A stretch of DNA of 10,379 bases. Source: an uncultured Lachnospiraceae bacterium (GTDB taxonomy: Bacteria > Bacillota > Clostridia > Lachnospirales > Lachnospiraceae). Position 1 is the first letter of the stretch. The number at the start of each line of letters is the position of its first letter. The notes below the pieces were generated by a model. That model was not told the origin of the DNA and searched no databases. It worked only from the letters and a program-made list of their open reading frames with translations. A program made the translations under genes and the position numbers. The stretch lies in assembly GCA_902796695.1 (NCBI GenBank), contig CADBQE010000007.1, positions 1 through 10,379 of the forward strand, in the 5' to 3' direction. Below are positions 5,924-10,379 of this stretch, piece after piece.

Positions 5924-7129
5924 ATGTTTGAGAAAATCGGAAAGACACTCAGCGATTTCTTCGCGACCAGTGTCGGCGCCATCGTGCACGCACTGCTGCT
6001 CCTGGCTCTGGCCTTCATTGTGGCGGCCATTGCCAAAATGCTGATCACCAAGCTGCTGAATCTGCCTAAGGTCAAGGCATTCGTCAGCAAGGCCGATACC
6101 GCGGACAATCCGGGCGGCACGATCAGCTTCATCGCCAAACTGGTGTACTTTATCGTATTCGTCCTGTTTGTCCCCGGCATCCTGGACGCCCTGCACGCGG
6201 ACAATATCGCGCAGCCCATTATGAATCTGGTCAATCAGATCTGGAGCTACCTGCCGAATATCATCGCCGCGATCATTGTGCTGATCCTCGGATTCTTTGT
6301 GGCCAAACTGGTGCGCCAGCTGCTGATCCCGCTCTTTAAGCGGATCAAGGTGGATTCCCTTCAGGAAAAAGCCGGTGTGGAAGTTCCGGATTCCGCCAAA
6401 CTCTCCACTACGCTGGCCTATATCGTTTATGTTCTGATCGTGATCCCGGTCATCATCGTTGCGCTTAAGGTCCTGAAGATCGAAGCGATCTCCGAACCCG
6501 CCGTGAACGTTCTGAACAAGATCTTCGGCGCCATTCCGCGCATCATCGTCGCCATTCTGCTGATCGGCGTCGGCTACGTGATCGCCCGCTTCGGCGGCCA
6601 GATCGTGGAGCGCCTGATCGCCTCCACCGGCGTGGACGGCAAGCTGCGTGACGCGATGGGCAATGCCGGCAGCAAATTCACGCTGTCCAAAGTCGTCCGG
6701 ATCACGCTGCAGTCCCTGATCATCATCTTCTTCGCCGTGGAAGCCGTCAATATGCTGGGCTTCTCGGTCCTCAAGGATATCGGCGGCACGATTATCAAGT
6801 ACCTGCCTAATGTGCTGGCCGCCGTGATCATCTTCGTCCTGGCCGTCGTCCTGGCGCGTCTGGCCGAAAACGCGCTGAAGAAGACCAGTCTGGCTTCCTA
6901 TACCGTGCTGGTGAAGGGCGTGATCTTCGCCGCCGCCGGCTTCATGGTACTGACTCAGCTGGGCATTGCTTCCAACATCGTCACCTACGCCTTCATCGGC
7001 GTGCTGGCTGCTCTGGCCATCGCGTTTGCCGTTGCCTTCGGCATCGGCGGACGGGATTTTGCCGCGCATACCTTAAAGAAACTGTCCGATAAGGCGGAAG
7101 AAAAAGCCGAGGAAAAGAAAGAGGCCTGA
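5924..7129 (+). CDS. MscS-related membrane protein with TM_helix repeats (CmpX-like)
   Basis: This 401-residue integral membrane protein has about eight hydrophobic helices. Three clear repeats share a Pro-started helix: YLPNIIAAIIVLILGFFVAK (109-128), AIPRIIVAILLIGVGYVIAR (203-222) and YLPNVLAAVIIFVLAVVLAR (293-312). The first helix (about 18-38) looks like a diverged fourth copy. Each is followed by a second, less conserved hydrophobic helix. This is the pattern of the TM_helix family found in MscS-like and CmpX proteins. The last membrane segment (about 352-377) reads GVLAALAIAFAVAFGIGGRDFA, close to the Gly/Ala-rich pore helix of MscS channels. The protein then stops with a charged KAEEKAEEKKEA tail, so the beta-domain and cytoplasmic cage of MscS are missing. 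A role in osmotic or membrane-stress response is inferred. It has its own promoter and terminator and appears to be monocistronic. Confidence 0.85.
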   Translation: MFEKIGKTLSDFFATSVGAIVHALLLLALAFIVAAIAKMLITKLLNLPKVKAFVSKADTADNPGGTISFIAKLVYFIVFVLFVPGILDALHADNIAQPIMNLVNQIWSYLPNIIAAIIVLILGFFVAKLVRQLLIPLFKRIKVDSLQEKAGVEVPDSAKLSTTLAYIVYVLIVIPVIIVALKVLKIEAISEPAVNVLNKIFGAIPRIIVAILLIGVGYVIARFGGQIVERLIASTGVDGKLRDAMGNAGSKFTLSKVVRITLQSLIIIFFAVEAVNMLGFSVLKDIGGTIIKYLPNVLAAVIIFVLAVVLARLAENALKKTSLASYTVLVKGVIFAAAGFMVLTQLGIASNIVTYAFIGVLAALAIAFAVAFGIGGRDFAAHTLKKLSDKAEEKAEEKKEA

Positions 7130-7149
7130 TCGCTTCTTCGCTGAATTCC

Positions 7150-7182
7150 GGGACCGCAGTCATGCTCTGCGGTCCCTTTTTT
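7150..7182 (+). terminator. Strong intrinsic terminator after the MscS-like gene
   Basis: GGGACCGCAG (7150-7159) pairs perfectly with CTGCGGTCCC (7167-7176) around a 7-nt loop, followed by six T. It lies 20 nt past the MscS-like stop and only 25 nt before the next start codon. Confidence 0.93.
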
Positions 7183-7207
7183 AAAAGTATTCTGAAAGGA
7201 TCCGATT

Positions 7208-8836
7208 ATGCAATACGGTTTCGACCCGCTCCTGCAGCGATACCCTTCCCAGCGATTTCCGATCTATGCCCGGGGCGGCATGGTCAACTGCTCCAGCCCC
7301 CAGGCATCGGCCGCCGGCCTTGAGATCCTGCTCGCAGGCGGAAACGCCATGGATGCCGCCGTGGCCGCGGCCGCTGCGCTTACGGTCACCGAGCCGACCG
7401 CCAACGGGATCGGCAGCGATGCGTTTGCCATTCTCTGGTCGGCAAAAGACCGCCGCCTGTACGGCCTCAATTCCAGCGGGCCCGCACCGGCCCTGGCTTC
7501 CATCCGCCGCGTTCTGGATGACGGCCGGGATGAAAACGGCGCCATGCCCACCCACGGATGGACCCCGGTCACCGTCCCCGGCGCGCCGGCCGCGTGGGCG
7601 GCGCTCTCCTCCCGCTTCGGCCGCCTTCCCTTAAAGCGGGCGCTCGCTCCGGCCGTCCGCTATGCGCGGGACGGCTACCCCTGTGCGCCGAACCTGGCGC
7701 AGATGTGGAACCTGGCCCTGACCCGCTTCCGGAAGGAACTGAGAGCCCCCTGCTTTCAAGCCTGGTTCGATACGTTCTCTCCGCCCGGAGACCTCTGGCA
7801 CGCCGGCGACATGATCCGCCTTCCGGATCACGCGGACACGCTGGAAGCCATCGGCGAAACGAATGCGGAGGCGTTCTACCGCGGCGCCCTGGCCGAAAAA
7901 ACCGATGCGGCCAGCAGAGAGCAGGGCGGATACCTGCGCTATGATGACCTGGCGGCCTATCAGCCGGTCTGGGTCGAACCGATCCGGGTGAACTACCGCG
8001 GATACGAAGTCTGCGAGATCCCGCCCAACGGCCAGGGCATAACCGCGCTGATGGCGCTCAATATCCTGAAGGAGTTTGATTTCTCCGACAAAGAAGATCC
8101 GCTCACCTATCACCGTCAGATCGAAGCCGTCAAGATGGCTTTTGCGGACGCCCTGCATTACGTGACCGATCCCGCGCATATGGAACTGGACTACCACCGC
8201 CTGATCGTCCCCGCCTACGGCGCGATGCGGGCGGCGGAAATGACGGAGCAGGCGCAGATCTACACGCACCGCACGCCTCCGGACGGCGGCACCGTCTACC
8301 TGTGCACGGCCGACGGCGAAGGCAATATGGTCTCCTTTATCCAGTCCAACTACAAGGGCTTCGGCTCCGGGATTGTCGTCCCCGGGACCGGGATCTCGCT
8401 GCAGAACCGCGGGAAGGATTTCTCTCTGGACCCGCAGGCCGCCAACTGTCTTAAGCCCGGCAAGCGGAGCTATCACACCATCATCCCGGGCTTCCTGATG
8501 AAGGACGGCGCGCCGGCCGGCCCGTTCGGCGTGATGGGCGCCTATATGCAGCCGCAGGGCCACGTGCAGGTGATCACCAACCTCATCGATTTCCGGCTGG
8601 ATCCCCAGCAGGCGCTGGACGCCCCCCGCTGGCAGTGGACCCGCGGCAAGGAGATCCTGACCGAAAACCGCTTCTCTCCCGCCATGGCAGCCGCCCTGGC
8701 CGGCCTGGGCCATGAGGTCCGCCCCGAGCCGTCCACCCCCGCCTTCGGCCGCGGCCAGATGATCCTGCGCCTCCCGAACGGCACCCTGATCGGCGGCACC
8801 GAATCGCGCACCGACAGCAACATCGCCTGCTTCTGA
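7208..8836 (+). CDS. Gamma-glutamyltransferase-like Ntn-hydrolase (YwrD type), cytoplasmic
   Basis: This 542-residue protein belongs to the gamma-glutamyltranspeptidase family, whose precursors cleave themselves before a Thr that becomes the nucleophile of the small subunit. The likely nucleophile is Thr362 in GGTVYLCTADGEGN, giving subunits of about 361 and 181 residues. Family landmarks are GGNAMDAAVAAAAAL (44-58), TEPTANGIGSDAF (61-73), FGSGIVVPGTGISLQNRG (385-402) and GVMGAYMQPQGH (441-452). No signal peptide is present, unlike secreted GGT, which fits the YwrD branch. The usual FREMAP-type substrate-binding Arg segment is replaced by NSSGPAP (88-94), so activity on glutathione is not assured; another gamma-glutamyl or acyl-amide substrate is possible. 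AAAGGA lies 7 nt before the ATG. No promoter was found in the short gap after the upstream terminator. The family call is firm; the substrate is unknown. Confidence 0.92.
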   Translation: MQYGFDPLLQRYPSQRFPIYARGGMVNCSSPQASAAGLEILLAGGNAMDAAVAAAAALTVTEPTANGIGSDAFAILWSAKDRRLYGLNSSGPAPALASIRRVLDDGRDENGAMPTHGWTPVTVPGAPAAWAALSSRFGRLPLKRALAPAVRYARDGYPCAPNLAQMWNLALTRFRKELRAPCFQAWFDTFSPPGDLWHAGDMIRLPDHADTLEAIGETNAEAFYRGALAEKTDAASREQGGYLRYDDLAAYQPVWVEPIRVNYRGYEVCEIPPNGQGITALMALNILKEFDFSDKEDPLTYHRQIEAVKMAFADALHYVTDPAHMELDYHRLIVPAYGAMRAAEMTEQAQIYTHRTPPDGGTVYLCTADGEGNMVSFIQSNYKGFGSGIVVPGTGISLQNRGKDFSLDPQAANCLKPGKRSYHTIIPGFLMKDGAPAGPFGVMGAYMQPQGHVQVITNLIDFRLDPQQALDAPRWQWTRGKEILTENRFSPAMAAALAGLGHEVRPEPSTPAFGRGQMILRLPNGTLIGGTESRTDSNIACF

Positions 8837-8845
8837 AAAAACACC

Positions 8846-8884
8846 GGGGACAGGGCACCGTCTCTGTCCCCCTTCTCTCTTTCT
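8846..8884 (+). terminator. Probable terminator after the GGT-like gene
   Basis: GGGGACAG (8846-8853) pairs with CTGTCCCC (8864-8871), and two more inner pairs are possible. The tail is pyrimidine-rich (TTCTCTCTTTCT), not a pure T-run, so termination may be moderate. It lies 9 nt past the stop. Confidence 0.7.
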
Positions 8885-8897
8885 GATTCGATATTTG

Positions 8898-8927
8898 TTG
8901 CCCCTCTCCCGTTTTTTGTGGTATAAT
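8898..8927 (+). promoter_or_regulatory. Extended -10 promoter of the P-type ATPase gene
   Basis: A perfect TATAAT (8922-8927) is preceded by TGG, which makes an extended -10 (TGnTATAAT). A partial -35 TTGCCC (8898-8903) lies 18 nt upstream. The start would be near 8934, giving a leader of about 42 nt. Confidence 0.8.
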
Positions 8928-8941
8928 ATTTGCGTTTTGCG

Positions 8942-8955
8942 AATCATAAATGATT
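8942..8955. promoter_or_regulatory. 14-bp inverted repeat just downstream of the ATPase promoter, operator candidate
   Basis: AATCAT (8942-8947) and ATGATT (8950-8955) are exact inverted copies separated by AA. The element covers about +9 to +22 relative to the predicted start, a usual place for a repressor site. A 2-nt loop would not form a stable RNA hairpin, so a protein-binding site is the more likely reading. The regulator is unknown. Confidence 0.4.
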
Positions 8956-8975
8956 TTCGGAGATGAAACGGACCT

Positions 8976-10379
8976 ATGAATGAAAACGGACTGACGACTG
9001 CAGAAGTCAAGCGACTGACAGAAGAAGGCAAGATCAACCGCATGCCCGAAAAAGGCGGAACGACCGTCTCTTCTATTTTTTTCCGTCAGATCTTTACCTA
9101 TTTCAACGCGATCTTCGCGATCCTGGCTCTGCTGCTGATCCTGACCGGATCCTTCCGCAGTCTGACCTTCCTGCCCGTGGTGATTGCCAACACCGTCATC
9201 GGCATCTATCAGCAGCTGCGTTCCAAAAAAGAGCTGGACAAGCTGAAGCTGCTGGATATTTCCGAATATACCGCGATCCGCGATGGGGCCGCCGTGAAAG
9301 TGCCGGCGGACAAGCTGGTCCTGGGCGATCTGATCCGCCTTTCCATCGGGCAGCAGATCCCGGCGGACGCGGTCGTTGTTTCCGGGGAAGCCGGCGTGAA
9401 CGAGTCGCTGCTGACCGGTGAATCCGACGAAGTGGAAAAGAAGCCCGGCAGCGAACTGAAATCGGGCAGTTTCCTGACCGCCGGAACGGTCGTGGCGCGG
9501 CTCACGCACGTCGGGGCCGATTCCTATGCCGCGCAGCTGACCGCGCGCGCCAAGGAGATCAAGGACAGGAAATCCGAGATGATCCGCGACATCGAGACGA
9601 TCATCAAGACCGCCGGCATCATCATTATTCCGATCGGCGCGGTCCTGATGTACCAGTCCATGGCCGTCAACGGGCGGAGCCTGCAGGATTCCATCGTCTC
9701 CATGGTCGGCGCCGTCATCGGCATGATCCCGGAAGGCATGTACCTGCTGCTGACCATGGCCCTGGCGCTCTCCGCCATGCGGCTGGCCAAAAGCAAGGTC
9801 CTGCTGCACGATATGAGAAGCATCGAGACCCTCGCCCGCGTGGACGTCCTCTGTCTGGACAAGACCGGGACCATCACCAGCGAGGACATGAACGTGAGCG
9901 AGATCTTCGCGCCGCACGACATCACCGTCGGGCAGGCCGAGGAAGCGCAGGCGCTGCTGGCCTCCTATATCCATACGATGCCGGACAGCAACATCACTAT
10001 GGAAGCCCTGCGGGCCTTCCTGCCGGACGGCGAGCCGCTTCCGGACGCACAGATTACCCCGTTCAATTCCCGGAAAAAGTATTCGATGATCACGACCCCG
10101 GCCGGCACCTACCGTCTCGGCGCACCGGAATTCATCCTGCCCGCCGCGGAGCTGGAGAAGAACCGTCCGTTAATCGAAGCCCACGCCTCCGAAGGCAAGC
10201 GCGTTCTGGTGCTGGCGGAAGGGGAAGAAGGCCGGGTGCACCCTATGCTTTTTGTCGCGCTGCATAACGCGATCCGTGAAAATGCCATCGAAACCTTCCG
10301 GGGCTTCGCCGACCAGGGCGTCGTCGTAAAGGTCATTTCCGGCGACAATCCCCTTACGGTTTCACGGGTCGCCGCCCAG
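8976..10379 (+). CDS. Cation-transporting P-type ATPase (HAD-IC family, CtpE-like), N-terminal 468 codons
   Basis: The gene runs off the right edge in frame, and no stop occurs in 468 codons. Visible P-type ATPase landmarks in order are two N-terminal membrane helices (about residues 45-85), the actuator-domain loop LTGES (146-150), and paired membrane helices with the ion-site motif MIPEGM (250-255). The phosphorylation motif DKTGT follows, with Asp295. The nucleotide domain contains a LGAPEFIL segment, and GDN (456-458) opens the hinge motif. The IPEG motif in M4 resembles that of Ca2+ pumps, and the short N-terminus without metal-binding domains argues against a CPx heavy-metal pump. Overall it recalls the mycobacterial Ca2+ transporter CtpE; the ion is an inference. 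GGAG at 8959-8962 lies 13 nt upstream of the ATG, rather far, and a 9-codon mini-ORF overlaps the start. The gene has its own promoter. Confidence 0.92.
   Translation, partial: MNENGLTTAEVKRLTEEGKINRMPEKGGTTVSSIFFRQIFTYFNAIFAILALLLILTGSFRSLTFLPVVIANTVIGIYQQLRSKKELDKLKLLDISEYTAIRDGAAVKVPADKLVLGDLIRLSIGQQIPADAVVVSGEAGVNESLLTGESDEVEKKPGSELKSGSFLTAGTVVARLTHVGADSYAAQLTARAKEIKDRKSEMIRDIETIIKTAGIIIIPIGAVLMYQSMAVNGRSLQDSIVSMVGAVIGMIPEGMYLLLTMALALSAMRLAKSKVLLHDMRSIETLARVDVLCLDKTGTITSEDMNVSEIFAPHDITVGQAEEAQALLASYIHTMPDSNITMEALRAFLPDGEPLPDAQITPFNSRKKYSMITTPAGTYRLGAPEFILPAAELEKNRPLIEAHASEGKRVLVLAEGEEGRVHPMLFVALHNAIRENAIETFRGFADQGVVVKVISGDNPLTVSRVAAQ

Noticed and set aside
5771..7069. 432-codon open frame on the minus strand opposite the MscS-like gene, rich in His, Asp, Gln and Gly
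   Set aside because: It is the antisense shadow of a well-supported membrane protein gene. Its composition is that of hydrophobic GC-rich codons read backwards, and it has no recognisable domain.
8963..8983. Second mini-ORF (MKRTYE) overlapping the ATPase start in another frame
   Set aside because: Its ATG directly abuts GGAG with no spacing, so it is unlikely to be translated.
7631..9974. Long overlapping minus-strand open frames (470 and 463 codons) opposite the GGT-like and P-type ATPase genes
   Set aside because: Both plus-strand genes carry clear family motifs. The minus-strand frames overlap each other, run across the intergenic promoter region and show only low-complexity Gly/Arg/Asp/Gln sequence.

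Overview
The window is ordinary, densely packed bacterial chromosome from a GC-rich member of the Bacillota (Firmicutes), most likely a Clostridia-type anaerobe. This rests on the AGGAGG-type ribosome binding sites, sigma-A-like promoters, a DUF1292 protein directly behind ychF, and a GluRS and a short UvrD-like helicase of the kind common in that phylum. Genus-level placement is not possible by eye. No rRNA, tRNA, CRISPR array, insertion sequence or phage gene was seen.

Layout. (1) Positions 1-2464, plus strand: the 3' end of a YfhO-family membrane protein gene with an unusual acidic Pro/Glu/Ala-rich tail, then ychF (P-loop ATPase of the OLA1/YchF family), then a small acidic DUF1292 protein. 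Spacings are 16 and 12 nt, which suggests one operon, closed by a UUCG-loop intrinsic terminator. (2) Positions 2378-5731, minus strand: gltX (glutamyl-tRNA synthetase) followed by a 608-residue UvrD/PcrA-like helicase, probably co-transcribed and converging on the first operon. The first operon's terminator lies inside the 3' end of the helicase gene. (3) Positions 5732-5923: a divergent promoter region between gltX and the next gene. (4) Positions 5924-7182: a MscS-related membrane protein built from repeated TM_helix units, with its own promoter and a strong terminator. (5) Positions 7208-8836: a cytoplasmic gamma-glutamyltransferase-like Ntn-hydrolase of the YwrD type, followed by a terminator-like hairpin. 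(6) Positions 8976-10379: the first 468 codons of a cation-pumping P-type ATPase (possibly CtpE/Ca2+-type), behind an extended -10 promoter and a short leader carrying a 14-bp inverted repeat and a mini-ORF.

The genes are a mix of housekeeping (translation and ribosome-associated ATPase, tRNA charging, DNA helicase) and membrane or ion-homeostasis functions (MscS-like protein, P-type ATPase). Apart from the operons named, nothing ties them into one pathway. I found no convincing new multi-gene system. The points most worth a second look are the repeat-built YfhO tail, the terminator buried in the opposing helicase gene, the MscS-like protein that ends right after its pore helix, and the leader of the P-type ATPase.
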